A stretch of 64,000 nucleotides of DNA from Lachnospiraceae bacterium (GTDB lineage: Bacteria > Bacillota > Clostridia > Lachnospirales > Lachnospiraceae): assembly GCA_017500935.1 (NCBI GenBank), contig JAFVXW010000085.1:1-64000 (forward strand), read 5' to 3'. Below are positions 51,743-60,812 of the stretch, piece after piece. Below the pieces are notes generated by a model that saw only the letters and a list, made by a program, of their open reading frames with translations, had not been told where the DNA came from and did no database searches. A program made the translations under genes and the position numbers. Positions within the stretch are counted from its first letter, which is position 1. Each line of letters begins with the position of its first letter.

Positions 51743-52606
51743 TTACATTAATTCGGTATTTTTTACCGCGTCCATATCGGTAAATTCCTGATTTTCACCT
51801 ACCATGCCCCAGATAAAGGTATATGCCTGGGAGCCGCTGCCTGCGTGGATAGACCAGCTGGGGCAGATCACTGCTTCTTCATTGCGCATTACAATGTGGC
51901 GGGTTTCGGTGGGTTCGCCCATATAGTGCATAACAAATGCATTTTCAGGCATATCAAAATACAGATAAACTTCCATTCTTCTGTCGTGTGTATGACAGGG
52001 CATGGTGTTCCATACGCTGCCGGGATTCAATGCAGTCATACCCATTACCAGCTGGCAGCTTTCCACCTGACCGGGCAGGATGTATTTGTTGATCACACGG
52101 TCGTTGGATTCTTCCAGACAGCCAAGATGCACTTTATTCTCATCCTTGATGATCACAACGCCATCTTCGGGAGTGCCTTCTCTCTTGATCAAAACGGTGG
52201 GATATGCCTTATGTGCAGGTGCGCTGTTTAAGTAAAACTTGGCAGGAGCTTCGGGATTTACGCTCTTAAAGGAGATTTCCTTTGCACCCATACCAATGTA
52301 CATACCGTCTTTATGGATCACAGAATATTCTTTGCCGTCAACCACAACAACACCGTCGCCGCCGATATTGATCAGGCCAAGTTCTCTTCTCTGTAAAAAG
52401 TATTCCGCTCTCAGTTCATCACCTGCGGTCAGTTTTAATTCCTCATTGACAGGAGTTGCCGCACCGGTAATGATTCTGTCGATATGGCTGTAAACTAACT
52501 TGATCTGGTCTGCACAAAACAGATCCTGGATCAGAAATTCTTCTCTGAGTCTTTTTGTGTCATAGGTTTTTACGTCTCTGGGGGATACTGCAGTTCTTAA
52601 TTCCAT
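51743..52606 (-). CDS. kduI: 5-dehydro-4-deoxy-D-glucuronate isomerase
   Basis: The 287-residue cupin-fold, zinc-binding enzyme isomerises DKI, the product from unsaturated uronic acids, to DKII. It matches KduI throughout: RTAVSPRDVKTYDTKRLREEF at the start, the metal ligands in CHTHDRRMEVYLYF, and GEPTETRHIVMRNEEAVI. Length is the family norm. AGGAGG is 8 bases before the ATG. First gene of the kdu operon, divergent from the DUF4867 gene. Confidence 0.96.
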   Translation of the reverse strand: MELRTAVSPRDVKTYDTKRLREEFLIQDLFCADQIKLVYSHIDRIITGAATPVNEELKLTAGDELRAEYFLQRRELGLINIGGDGVVVVDGKEYSVIHKDGMYIGMGAKEISFKSVNPEAPAKFYLNSAPAHKAYPTVLIKREGTPEDGVVIIKDENKVHLGCLEESNDRVINKYILPGQVESCQLVMGMTALNPGSVWNTMPCHTHDRRMEVYLYFDMPENAFVMHYMGEPTETRHIVMRNEEAVICPSWSIHAGSGSQAYTFIWGMVGENQEFTDMDAVKNTELM

Positions 52607-52681
52607 TTAAAATACCTCCTGAAAATAAATGCTCATATGTTTACAGAGTCCGAAAAAGACCGGACTTCACCTTTTACTATC

Positions 52682-52710
52682 AGTATACTACATATGCAAT
52701 CCTGTGTCCT
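52682..52710 (-). promoter_or_regulatory. Promoter of the kduI operon
   Basis: On the minus strand AGGACA (52710-52705), 17 bases, TATACT (52687-52682). A small hairpin AGTCCG/CGGACT follows in the leader (about 52645-52665). Confidence 0.6.
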
Positions 52711-52787
52711 GTCTTTTTTTGCTCAAAATCCTGTTTTTTTTAACAAATTTCTCCTGCAGCCCCCAGTGTAAGTCTGCCGCAGGGTCG

Positions 52788-52816
52788 TTGACTTTTGCAG
52801 GTAAATATTATACGAT
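52788..52816 (+). promoter_or_regulatory. Promoter of the DUF4867 gene
   Basis: TTGACT (52788-52793), 17 bases, TACGAT (52811-52816). It is back to back with the kduI promoter, within a 267-base divergent intergenic region. Confidence 0.7.
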
Positions 52817-52873
52817 AGAAACAGGTAAAAACTACCCTTTTCCACTACATAACGTACAAGGAGGATACTTCCA

Positions 52874-53494
52874 ATGAACATTTTAAAAATTACAGATCCT
52901 GCATTCAGAAAATACGGAAAGATCGTGACTAATATTGATTTTTCCCAGCTGGTTGAAGCGCTGGCTTCCACACCCGCTCCTGACTCCGTTATTTATGAGC
53001 CTTCTGTGAAAGAGCTGGAAGCCCTTCCTGTATTTGCAGAAGTAACCACCAAAACCTACGGTGAACTTCCCATTCAGATCGGTTACTGCAACGGTCAGAA
53101 CTATCTGCTCAATGCACTGGAATATCATCGTTCCTCCGAGATCAATGTAGGCGGCACCGATGCGATCCTGATTCTTGGTTTACAGCAGGATATCACCGAT
53201 GATTTCACCTATGACACCGCAAAGTGCGAAGCATTCCTGCTTCCCAAGGGCTGTGCAGTTGAAATCTATGCAACCACTCTGCACTATGCACCCTGCAGCG
53301 TAGGCGACAGCAAGTTCCAGGTAGCGATCATTCTGCCCAAAGACACCAACCTTCCTCTGGACGATGCCCATGACAGAACCTGGGAAGACAAGCTGATCAC
53401 TGCTAAGAACAAATGGCTGATCGGTCATCCCGAAGGCGGTCTTGATGAAGGCGCACACATCGGTCTGATCGGCGAAAACCTCTGTGTAAAATAA
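52874..53494 (+). CDS. DUF4867 family protein
   Basis: The 206-residue cytoplasmic protein of unknown function matches DUF4867: PAFRKYGKIVTNIDFSQLVE, MPIQIGYCNGQN-type segment (LPIQIGYCNGQNYLLNALEYH), SEINVGGTDAILILG, and TLHYAPC. The beta-rich middle with HRSSEINV and LHYAPC, and its length, suggest a cupin-like fold resembling ureidoglycolate lyase-type enzymes. It is divergent from kduI with shared promoter space, which suggests a role in uronate or pectin sugar metabolism, perhaps another isomerase. That role is inference. Confidence 0.75.
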   Translation: MNILKITDPAFRKYGKIVTNIDFSQLVEALASTPAPDSVIYEPSVKELEALPVFAEVTTKTYGELPIQIGYCNGQNYLLNALEYHRSSEINVGGTDAILILGLQQDITDDFTYDTAKCEAFLLPKGCAVEIYATTLHYAPCSVGDSKFQVAIILPKDTNLPLDDAHDRTWEDKLITAKNKWLIGHPEGGLDEGAHIGLIGENLCVK

Positions 53495-53507
53495 TATCGC
53501 TATATCG

Positions 53508-53538
53508 AAAAGGCGGGGAATCATTCCCCGCCCTTTTT
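53508..53538 (+). terminator. Intrinsic terminator after the DUF4867 gene
   Basis: GGCGGGGAA / TTCCCCGCC stem, three-base loop, followed by CTTTTTA. Confidence 0.9.
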
Positions 53539-53595
53539 ATGTCTTTTTATGTTTCTCTTAATTTTTATGGCTGACAATATTTTATCGTCTTTGAC

Positions 53596-54669
53596 TTAGA
53601 TAAAGTCTTCCACTTTCCACTCATCATACCATCTGATACGGGGCATATCGCCGTCCCACTCAATGGGAAGCCATACATATGTCGCAATGCTTGTGTTCTC
53701 AGGATGAGGCAGAAGCTTTCCGGCAAGAGGCTGCGGCTTTTGCGGTTCGCGGTTGGGCACATAGTCTGCAAATTCTTCAATGAACACCTTTTCCATTGCT
53801 TCCATCTGCTCTTTGGTTTCAAAGCCGGGTACCCAGCGGTCAGCAAGTGCCATATAAAACTCTGTTCCGGGAACTTTAAGTACACAGGTAATCTGAGAGC
53901 CAAAGGAAGTACCTGATACATCATCCACATGAGGATCGCCAAGATCAACATATTCGCCATGGAAATCTTCAAAGGTACATACCTTGCTTCTGTTGGGATA
54001 ATAACCGGAAGTTCCGGAAGTAAACAGATACTTTTTGCCGTTTCTTTCCATATAGGAAGGAGCTTCTCTGGTAAAAGGAGGATATAATCCGTCAAAATGC
54101 TCGGAATATTCCACTGCCTCGGTATAAGTATCGCTTAAAGTTGCGGTTACCAGCTGGAAATGCGGACGTTCATAAATAAAATATGCTTTTTTGGTCTCCT
54201 GATCTACAACCAGTGAAAAGTCACCGCTGTCCATACCAAAGGGCTTGTAGATCTCATGAACCATCTCATAGGGTCCTAAAAAGTCATCCGCCTGCATAAC
54301 TGTCATAAACTGGCTGACAGTGCTTGCCATAACCTTTAACCATGCCACGTATTTACCGGTCTTTTCGCAGTAAATGATATGGGGTCTGTCCACCTGATAG
54401 GTAGGATGCAAAGGAGAATTCAGATCCTCTGACGGAGGAATGATCAGTCCCTTATCCTCCCAGTTGTACAGATCTTTGGAAGCATAGCAGCGCATACCCC
54501 AGTGCCAGATGGTATTGTCGGGGCCGCCGACTGTCTTTTCTTTGTTCTCACCATACCAATAATAAGTCTGATCCTTCTCACTGTAAAAAACGGAAAAACC
54601 GTGAGCCTGAATGGGTTTGCCTTCCGTATCCAGCCACACCTGACCGGGTTTGATACTGTTGTAACGCAT
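53596..54669 (-). CDS. GH43-type beta-propeller glycosidase
   Basis: The 357-residue protein is a five-bladed propeller of the GH43 kind: PIQAHGFSVFYSEKDQTYYW at the first blade (catalytic base region), CYASKDLYNWEDKG, QVDRPHIIYCEKTGKYVAW, a middle Asp in GMDSGDFSLVVDQ and the Glu in REAPSYMERNGKKYLF. It aligns with the subfamilies active on galactans and related pectin side chains; the exact substrate is open. The ATG at 54669 is chosen because AAGGAGG lies 7 bases upstream. No signal peptide. It follows the small export protein gene by 28 bases. Confidence 0.75.
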   Translation of the reverse strand: MRYNSIKPGQVWLDTEGKPIQAHGFSVFYSEKDQTYYWYGENKEKTVGGPDNTIWHWGMRCYASKDLYNWEDKGLIIPPSEDLNSPLHPTYQVDRPHIIYCEKTGKYVAWLKVMASTVSQFMTVMQADDFLGPYEMVHEIYKPFGMDSGDFSLVVDQETKKAYFIYERPHFQLVTATLSDTYTEAVEYSEHFDGLYPPFTREAPSYMERNGKKYLFTSGTSGYYPNRSKVCTFEDFHGEYVDLGDPHVDDVSGTSFGSQITCVLKVPGTEFYMALADRWVPGFETKEQMEAMEKVFIEEFADYVPNREPQKPQPLAGKLLPHPENTSIATYVWLPIEWDGDMPRIRWYDEWKVEDFI

Positions 54670-54697
54670 CTTTTGTCCTCCTTGTATGAGATTTTTT

Positions 54698-55195
54698 TTA
54701 CAGGATTGCGCCAAGCAAGCCATAACTTACAATAGACATGATAACCGTTGCCATTGCAATACCGATCAATTCAGACACAACTGCCTTCTTGATATCAATC
54801 TCCAGCAGAGCTGCGATCAGAGATCCTGTCCATGCACCGGTACCGGGAAGCGGTATGCCTACAAAAAGTGCCAGCCCCCAGAACTCGTAACGCTTGATGG
54901 AATCGCTCTTTCCCATTGCTCTGGTTTCCAGTTTCTCGATCATTTTAGTAAAGATCGGGATTTTTTTCATCCATTTAAAGATCTGTCTGATAAACAGAAG
55001 AATAAACGGAATCGGAATAATATTGCCGATGATACACAAAGGAATCGCTTTTATAAGCGGAACCTTTAAAAGAGACGCTACCAGCAAACCGCCTCGAAGT
55101 TCCAGAATCGGAACCATGGAAATGATAAATACCACTGCCTCTGCAGAAATAAACTCTCCCAGTGTCTGTGCAAACCAAATAGCCAACTGATCCAT
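54698..55195 (-). CDS. Small multidrug export-family membrane protein
   Basis: The 165-residue protein with four to five membrane helices matches the sm_multidrug_ex family (PF06695): ISMVPILELRGGLLVASLL, the GNIIPIPFILLFI helix, and ALFVGIPLPGTGAWTGSLIA, whose two copies of a small-residue loop are typical. Despite the name, the transported substrate is not established. Its start lies 2 bases after the hisC stop, so they are co-transcribed. AGGAG is 12 bases before the ATG. Confidence 0.85.
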   Translation of the reverse strand: MDQLAIWFAQTLGEFISAEAVVFIISMVPILELRGGLLVASLLKVPLIKAIPLCIIGNIIPIPFILLFIRQIFKWMKKIPIFTKMIEKLETRAMGKSDSIKRYEFWGLALFVGIPLPGTGAWTGSLIAALLEIDIKKAVVSELIGIAMATVIMSIVSYGLLGAIL

Positions 55196-55197
55196 AC

Positions 55198-56265
55198 TTA
55201 AACAAAACTCCTGTTCTTCATATATTCTTTCAAAAATGTGATCAGCGCGTCCATCTGTGCATCTGTGCCGATTGTGACACGCAGATACTGATCAATGCGC
55301 GGCTTTTTAAAATACCGCACAAAAATGCCTTCTTCTTTTAATGCAAGGAATAACTCTTCTGCATCGATCTGAGGATGTGTGACAAACAGGAAATTGGTCA
55401 TGGAATCAGGGAATTTGAAGCCCAGTTCTGCCATTTCTTTTTTGACACGTTCTCTGGTAGCAACAATTTTTCCTGTAATTTCCTTAAAGTAAAGATCATC
55501 TTCCACACAGGCCTTACCGCATGCAATGGTCAGATGGTTCATGGTATAGGAATTAAAGGAAAATTTGGCATCATTTAAGTATGCGATCAGCTTTTTGCTG
55601 CCGACTGCAAATCCGATACGCATTCCCGCCATGGCCCTGGACTTGGAAAAAGTCTGAACCACAAGCAGATTCTCATATTTTTCCACAAGCGGAATGGCAC
55701 TCACACCGCCAAAATCCACATAGGCTTCATCCACGATCACAACAGAATCCTGATTGGCCAAAACGATCTTCTCGATCATACCCAAATCGGCCATAAGACC
55801 TGTGGGCGCATTGGGATTGGCGATGATAATACCGCCGTTGTCCTGCAGATAATCGGATGCATCCAGCGAAAAATCATCCTTTAACGCACATTTTTTGTAG
55901 GGGATTCCAAAAAGCTCTGCCCATACATCATAAAAAGAATAAGTCACATCAGAAAACAGGATCGGTTTGCCGGCTGTAAAATATGTCAGAAACGCCATAG
56001 CCAGCACATCGTCTGAACCAACACCTACAAATACCTGATCTTTATCCACCTGATAATGATCAGCCAGTGCTTTTACCAGATCTGCCGCTGCCGGATCCGG
56101 ATACAGACGCAGTCTGTCTTCGTCAAATGCAGCAATTGCTTCTGCCACCTTAGGTGACGGCGGATACGGACATTCATTGGTATTTAATTTGATAATATCG
56201 GTACGGCGCGGCTGTTCACCGGGCGTGTAGGGTGTTACTTTACGTACTTTATCTTCCCAACTCAT
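55198..56265 (-). CDS. hisC: Histidinol-phosphate aminotransferase family protein
   Basis: The 355-residue PLP enzyme of aminotransferase class I/II has KLNTNECPYPPSP, GVGSDDVLAMAF, NPNAPTG, and the PLP lysine in QTFSKSRAMAGMRIGF. HisC moves an amino group between glutamate and imidazole acetol phosphate. No other his genes are nearby, so it might serve another pathway. The start is uncertain: ATG at 56265 has AAGGAG 12 bases upstream, while TTG at 56271 is 6 bases from it. Followed directly by the export protein gene. Confidence 0.85.
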   Translation of the reverse strand: MSWEDKVRKVTPYTPGEQPRRTDIIKLNTNECPYPPSPKVAEAIAAFDEDRLRLYPDPAAADLVKALADHYQVDKDQVFVGVGSDDVLAMAFLTYFTAGKPILFSDVTYSFYDVWAELFGIPYKKCALKDDFSLDASDYLQDNGGIIIANPNAPTGLMADLGMIEKIVLANQDSVVIVDEAYVDFGGVSAIPLVEKYENLLVVQTFSKSRAMAGMRIGFAVGSKKLIAYLNDAKFSFNSYTMNHLTIACGKACVEDDLYFKEITGKIVATRERVKKEMAELGFKFPDSMTNFLFVTHPQIDAEELFLALKEEGIFVRYFKKPRIDQYLRVTIGTDAQMDALITFLKEYMKNRSFV

Positions 56266-56346
56266 AGTCAAGTCATACTCCTTACTTCAATCTGTCCCGA
56301 CCATTATAATATGATTTTTACGGAAAGACAATCCAATTATCGGATT

Positions 56347-58650
56347 CTACAGACGAAATTCCATTTTTCCGGATACTTTCACGCTGATCCGGGACTGATT
56401 CTGTGCAGACTCGATGATCATTGTTTCTTCTTTGTTAAGAAACGCAAACAGCCAGCCGGGACAGAGTCTGTAACGGTCTGTTTCGCTTTTTTCTGTCATT
56501 TTCACAGGCAGAAGTACATACAGATCCTCTTCCTGTCTGCGGCAGATGCGCATACCAAGTAAGCGGTAACGGCCGTTTTCATCCTCTGTATAAACACGTA
56601 CCCCCATTAAAAGCAGGAAGCAAAGAAGTGCCAATACACTGCAAAGCAGTGCGCCGGAAACCGCAACAGCCGCGGTTTTGACAGGCTGTTTCTGCATGAC
56701 CTGCAAAAATGCGCTGCGGCCGGAAGCCTTCCGCTCCTCTTCTTTTACCACAATTTCTTCCAGTTCGATTTCTTCTGCCAAAGACTGGGGTTCGTCCTGC
56801 TCTATTTCCCTGAATTCCGTTTCTGCGTCGCCCTGTCCGAAATCATTCAGCATGTTTTTATCTGTCAAGTCATCCTCTTGTCTGTGATCCTCTTCTGACG
56901 CAGAGCCGGATTGCAGCTTTTTGGTATCGTCTTTTTTGGGAGAATCCTTTTCTTTTTTGGAAGTATTATCTTCTGTCTCGGGAATGTGTGTACCTGCCGG
57001 TGTCTCTTCTTTCATTTCTGTCAGCGTTTCCGTTTCTGTTTCCGGCTGCACGGTATCTGTGCTGTCCTGACCGCTGCCATTATCCTGTGAATCATTTCTG
57101 TCATCAGAACCACTGCCGTCATAGTCACCGCCGCCTTCTGCTCCGTCACCGCTTCCGGAATCAGAACCGCTGCCGGAGCCATTTCCGGAACCGTTTTCGC
57201 CCGAAGGCTGCTCCTGTTTCTTTTTCTCAACAGTCACACTGCATTCCGTGATGTTTCCATTATTATCCTTTACCAGAACCGTATAAGTTCCTTCTTCCTG
57301 TACCTCAAGTACCGTCTGATCGGTATACGTCACACCGCCATCCCAGGAATAAGGCGCATCCGAAAGACCGCTTCCTTCATCTATCGCTTCAACTGTGATC
57401 GTCACAATCTCTTTTCCGTCCCATTCCTCAGGGCTCATTTCCAGACTCACCACAGGCCCTGTCTTGTCAAGATTGGTTACCTCTGCTGTCTGTTCCGTAA
57501 TATTGCCAAGCTTATCCTTTACAAGCACGGGATAACTGCCGTTTTCTTCCACCCAAAAGCTGTCGACATCGGTCCAGGTCTGTCCGTTGTCATAGGAATA
57601 GGGCAAAGCTGCCAGACCGCAGCCTTCACTGCCGTCCTTTTGCGTATCTGCAGCAATCACCTGTACCGTAACCTCTGTCAAATTGGGGGTTTCATCCCAC
57701 AAAAAAGAAACTGTCGGTCCGGTAATATCGATATTGGTCACAGAGGCGGTTGTTTCTGTCACATTTCCAAGCTTATCTGTCAGTAAAACCGGATAAACAC
57801 CGCTGTCTTCACATACAAAAACGGTCTGATTTCCCCATTCACCGCCGTTAAAAGAAACCGGCATTTCCGCCAGACCGCAGCCTGCCGTACCGTCCGGCTG
57901 CAGATCCAGCATTTCAGAAAGGATCAATTTTGCGGGTTCTTTCGTCCATCCGGATGCCGGCTCCTGGCTGTATTGTGTCAGTACAGGGCCGGTAGTATCC
58001 ACATTGGAAACCTTGATCCCAATACGTGCCGCAGCGGTATCACTGTTCTCATCTGCCTGCAGTTCAAAGGTATAAGTCCCGTTTTCTGTTACCGTAAATA
58101 CATTTTCAGTACCTGCAGCGCCGTTCCAGACATAAGGAGTATCCGACAGCAAAATACCGTTTTCTTCCACATTTGCGCGCAGTTCCAGCTGTGTACACCA
58201 GTCGTCTGTCGTTTTTTCAATGGAAATAACAGCTGTCACCACATTGGTTTTGCCGCATACCAGTTCTAACTTACCGTTGCTGCAGGCAGAACCGGAGCTT
58301 TTTTGTCCGCATTTGGTACATCTCCATATTTTTCCTTTAGGACAATAGCAATGCCAGCATCCAAAGGGATACAGGTCATTAGGGTCCTCCCAATAACAGC
58401 CATGATTATCACATGGAATTGCCATACTGCATTCACACCCCTGCAGCATATAGTCGATTTCCTCACAGCTGCCGCCGCATCGGTCATCCCGGTAACAGGC
58501 ATCGGTATGCTTATGATAAACCTCAGCCCTGCTGTTTTCCTGCGCCCATACAGCTGCATAATTCATTCCTGCTCCCAGTAACACAAAAAGCATGAAAGCG
58601 ATAACGCTCCAGATACACATTCGTTTTTTTAATAAAAGTCCTTGTTTCAT
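56347..58650 (-). CDS. Receptor-like surface protein: Cys-rich head, Ig-like repeats, TM, cytoplasmic tail
   Basis: The 767-residue protein begins with a signal peptide (about 7-36). A Cys-rich region (about 40-135) follows, including HKHTDACYRDDRCGG and WRCTKCGQKS. Four Ig-like beta-sandwich repeats (about 140-500) each end in the pattern KDxxGNITExxxxVTNxD. Then comes a long Gly/Ser and Glu/Asp linker (about 500-650), one membrane helix (about 658-682) and an 85-residue cytoplasmic tail ending in SVKVSGKMEFRL. No LPXTG anchor. The ATG at 58650 has GGGAGG 5 bases upstream. This shape suits a sensor or adhesin linked to the inside. I know no named family for the whole. Confidence 0.75.
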   Translation of the reverse strand: MKQGLLLKKRMCIWSVIAFMLFVLLGAGMNYAAVWAQENSRAEVYHKHTDACYRDDRCGGSCEEIDYMLQGCECSMAIPCDNHGCYWEDPNDLYPFGCWHCYCPKGKIWRCTKCGQKSSGSACSNGKLELVCGKTNVVTAVISIEKTTDDWCTQLELRANVEENGILLSDTPYVWNGAAGTENVFTVTENGTYTFELQADENSDTAAARIGIKVSNVDTTGPVLTQYSQEPASGWTKEPAKLILSEMLDLQPDGTAGCGLAEMPVSFNGGEWGNQTVFVCEDSGVYPVLLTDKLGNVTETTASVTNIDITGPTVSFLWDETPNLTEVTVQVIAADTQKDGSEGCGLAALPYSYDNGQTWTDVDSFWVEENGSYPVLVKDKLGNITEQTAEVTNLDKTGPVVSLEMSPEEWDGKEIVTITVEAIDEGSGLSDAPYSWDGGVTYTDQTVLEVQEEGTYTVLVKDNNGNITECSVTVEKKKQEQPSGENGSGNGSGSGSDSGSGDGAEGGGDYDGSGSDDRNDSQDNGSGQDSTDTVQPETETETLTEMKEETPAGTHIPETEDNTSKKEKDSPKKDDTKKLQSGSASEEDHRQEDDLTDKNMLNDFGQGDAETEFREIEQDEPQSLAEEIELEEIVVKEEERKASGRSAFLQVMQKQPVKTAAVAVSGALLCSVLALLCFLLLMGVRVYTEDENGRYRLLGMRICRRQEEDLYVLLPVKMTEKSETDRYRLCPGWLFAFLNKEETMIIESAQNQSRISVKVSGKMEFRL

Positions 58651-58679
58651 AAAAACCTCCCTGAATTTTTCAATAACGC

Positions 58680-58714
58680 AAAAAGCCTGGCAGCTGCACC
58701 GGCAGCCAACAGGC
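58680..58714 (-). terminator. Hairpin with U-run in the leader of the receptor-like gene
   Basis: On the minus strand GCCTGTTGGCTGC pairs imperfectly with GCAGCTGCCAGGC, followed by TTTTTGCG, 30 bases before the start codon. It may be an attenuator or a read-through terminator of an upstream transcript. Confidence 0.5.
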
Positions 58715-58790
58715 ATTAAGTCAAAATAATTCATTCAGTGGTTTTGTAAAACTAATGTATCACAGCAATTTTAAAATAGCAAGTCTTTTG

Positions 58791-59789
58791 TCAGTTTCCG
58801 CGCATATTGGTATTGATCCTGTGCTCAGTCCCCAAGCCCAGCTGCAGCTGTGCAAGCAGCACAAACTCTTCCAGACACAGATTTTTTTCTGTTATGTAAG
58901 CAGCCGCTTCCTTACCGACATATCTAAAATGCCAGGATTCAAACTTGATCCCAGTCAACTCTTCCTTATCTGCAGGATAACGCAGAATAAATCCGTATTC
59001 TGCAGCATGCTCCTTTAACCAAATGGCCTCTTTGGTCTTAGCCTGCGCTGCATCCAGACTCTGATGGTCTTCGCCCACAATATCCAGCGCAAGTCCGGTA
59101 TGATGCTCACTGGTTCCGGCAAGGGCGATCTGTTCTCTCGCCTTAAAAAAAGCATCTGTATAGTTCATACCGCGCCGCATATAACGCTTCACCGCCGAAT
59201 CCATCAGCTGCTGCTGTTTTTTTACCTCCCGGTAAGAAGAACACACCATCAGCTTTAATCCCTCTTTTTTGGCATCCGCAAACATGGCATCCAGATCCTC
59301 TTTGATCCTGGCATCCACATACTGCCCCGGTGAAAACCATACCGTTTTTACAGAAAAATCCTTTTCCAGCGGATTGATCTCATTGACCAGCACATATCTC
59401 CAGTCATCCAGATTGACAAAAAAAGGAATTTTTTCTGTTGCATAGAGACTTCCATCCACATCCGCCAGCGTCACCACATCCTCCTGTATGGAAGCTTCCA
59501 GCTGCAGAGTCTGTTCTTTTAGCTGACTGATCTGTGCATCTGCCTCACTGAGCGCACTTTTAAATGCGGCTGCTTCCCGGATATTTTTTTCCTGCAGTTC
59601 CTGATAAGCAATAGACAGCCGTTCTTTCTTTGCTGCGCCCATGAGAACTCCTCCCAGACACAGCACGGTCATCATGATCGACATTGCTCTGTAAAATCTG
59701 TATTTTTTCAAAGAACAGGTGCCCTGTTCTATTTCTGCTTTTTCTCTTGTTTCCATTTTCTGCTCCAATTGCTTCATATAAAAATCCAT
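58791..59789 (-). CDS. VanY-type D-alanyl-D-alanine carboxypeptidase, membrane-anchored
   Basis: The 332-residue protein has a cytoplasmic start, one membrane helix (about 33-53), a coiled coil (about 60-105, IREAAAFKSALSEADAQISQ) and a C-terminal VanY zinc peptidase domain (about 150-310). Metal motifs are SEHHTGLALD (227-236, His229 and Asp236) and SWHFRYVG with His287. VanY enzymes trim the terminal D-Ala of peptidoglycan stems; the coiled coil may hold it to a partner. Start is at 59789, with weak Shine-Dalgarno, and a second in-frame ATG lies 12 bases on. Divergent from the deacetylase gene. Confidence 0.88.
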   Translation of the reverse strand: MDFYMKQLEQKMETREKAEIEQGTCSLKKYRFYRAMSIMMTVLCLGGVLMGAAKKERLSIAYQELQEKNIREAAAFKSALSEADAQISQLKEQTLQLEASIQEDVVTLADVDGSLYATEKIPFFVNLDDWRYVLVNEINPLEKDFSVKTVWFSPGQYVDARIKEDLDAMFADAKKEGLKLMVCSSYREVKKQQQLMDSAVKRYMRRGMNYTDAFFKAREQIALAGTSEHHTGLALDIVGEDHQSLDAAQAKTKEAIWLKEHAAEYGFILRYPADKEELTGIKFESWHFRYVGKEAAAYITEKNLCLEEFVLLAQLQLGLGTEHRINTNMRGN

Positions 59790-59903
59790 CGTTTATTATG
59801 CCGCAGCCTTTGTGCAGATTCAAGGGGTATTTTTTACAAAAAAACGAAAAAAATAAGCCCTGACAGCATATACTTTACCAAGCAACACTCCGGACTTTTA
59901 TGC

Positions 59904-60743
59904 ATGATCAGAGATTTTATCAAACTGCTTTCCAACAAATGTCAGCATTTCTATGTAAAAGAACGCCTCCAGAACACCATTCACAGCAAAGGATTCCAGA
60001 ATTTTTTATTCTTACTGGGAACGATTGCCTTCATTCAGGCCTGCTTTTTACTTGCACCTGAGTCTATGGCTGTATCCAGTTCCAGCAATGTAAACGGACG
60101 GGAGCTGCCCATTTACTGTGTGGAAACGGATTCCAAAAAGGTGGCTCTGAGCTTTGACGCTGCATGGGGCAACGATGACACTTCACAGATTCTTGAGATA
60201 TTAAAAAAACATAACGTCCATGCCACCTTTTTTATGACAGGCGGCTGGGTGGAAAACTATCCCGATGATGTAAAAAACATATATGCTGCCGGTCACGACC
60301 TTGGCAACCACAGTGAAAATCATAAAAATATGAGCCAGCTTTCCACCGCCCAGCAGGAAGAGGAGCTGATGAAAGTACATAACAAGGTCAGACAGTTGAC
60401 CGGGGTTGAGATGAATCTGTTTCGCCCGCCCTACGGTGATTATGACAACACCGTGATTCTGACTGCCAAAAAACTGGGCTATTATACCATTCAATGGGAT
60501 GTGGACTCCCTGGACTGGAAGGATTACGGCGTTGACTCTATCATAAGTACAGTCACACAGCATAAACATCTGGGAAACGGCAGTATCATTCTCTGTCACA
60601 ACGGTGCCAAATATACCGCCCAGGCACTGGATGCCATGCTGACAACACTAAAAAACAATGGTTATGAGATCGTTCCGGTTTCCGAGCTGATCATCCGGGA
60701 TGATTATCACATGAATGTGGAGGGAAGACAGATTGCGGACTGA
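59904..60743 (+). CDS. Polysaccharide deacetylase, PdaB-like sporulation type
   Basis: The 279-residue protein has one N-terminal membrane anchor (about 33-52) and an extracytoplasmic NodB deacetylase domain (about 75-270): SFDAAWGNDD (Asp85, Asp91), HATFFMTGGW, the metal histidines His136 and His140 in NHSENH, RPPYGDYD and the ILCHNGAKYT loop. The AAWGND variant of motif 1 is typical of PdaB, needed to maintain spores in Bacillus. The ATG at 59904 is in frame with the fold; no strong Shine-Dalgarno is seen. It lies 114 bases from the divergent VanY gene and is followed by a terminator. Confidence 0.85.
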   Translation: MIRDFIKLLSNKCQHFYVKERLQNTIHSKGFQNFLFLLGTIAFIQACFLLAPESMAVSSSSNVNGRELPIYCVETDSKKVALSFDAAWGNDDTSQILEILKKHNVHATFFMTGGWVENYPDDVKNIYAAGHDLGNHSENHKNMSQLSTAQQEEELMKVHNKVRQLTGVEMNLFRPPYGDYDNTVILTAKKLGYYTIQWDVDSLDWKDYGVDSIISTVTQHKHLGNGSIILCHNGAKYTAQALDAMLTTLKNNGYEIVPVSELIIRDDYHMNVEGRQIAD

Positions 60744-60751
60744 AAAACAAC

Positions 60752-60783
60752 CAGGGCCGCCGGTCATAAAACCGGCAGCCCTG
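60752..60783. terminator. Bidirectional terminator before the adenine deaminase gene
   Basis: CAGGGCCGCCGGT / ACCGGCAGCCCTG stem (one mismatch) with a 6-base loop. The minus-strand tail is GGTTGTTTTT; on the plus strand it is ATTTACTTTTT. It lies between convergent genes. Confidence 0.8.
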
Positions 60784-60812
60784 ATTTACTTTTTATTCCA
60801 TTCAATCCTCAA

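Noticed and set aside
53565-54095. 176-residue minus-strand frame overlapping the GH43-like gene
   Set aside because: It is a shifted frame of the GH43-like gene, which alone shows the propeller motifs.
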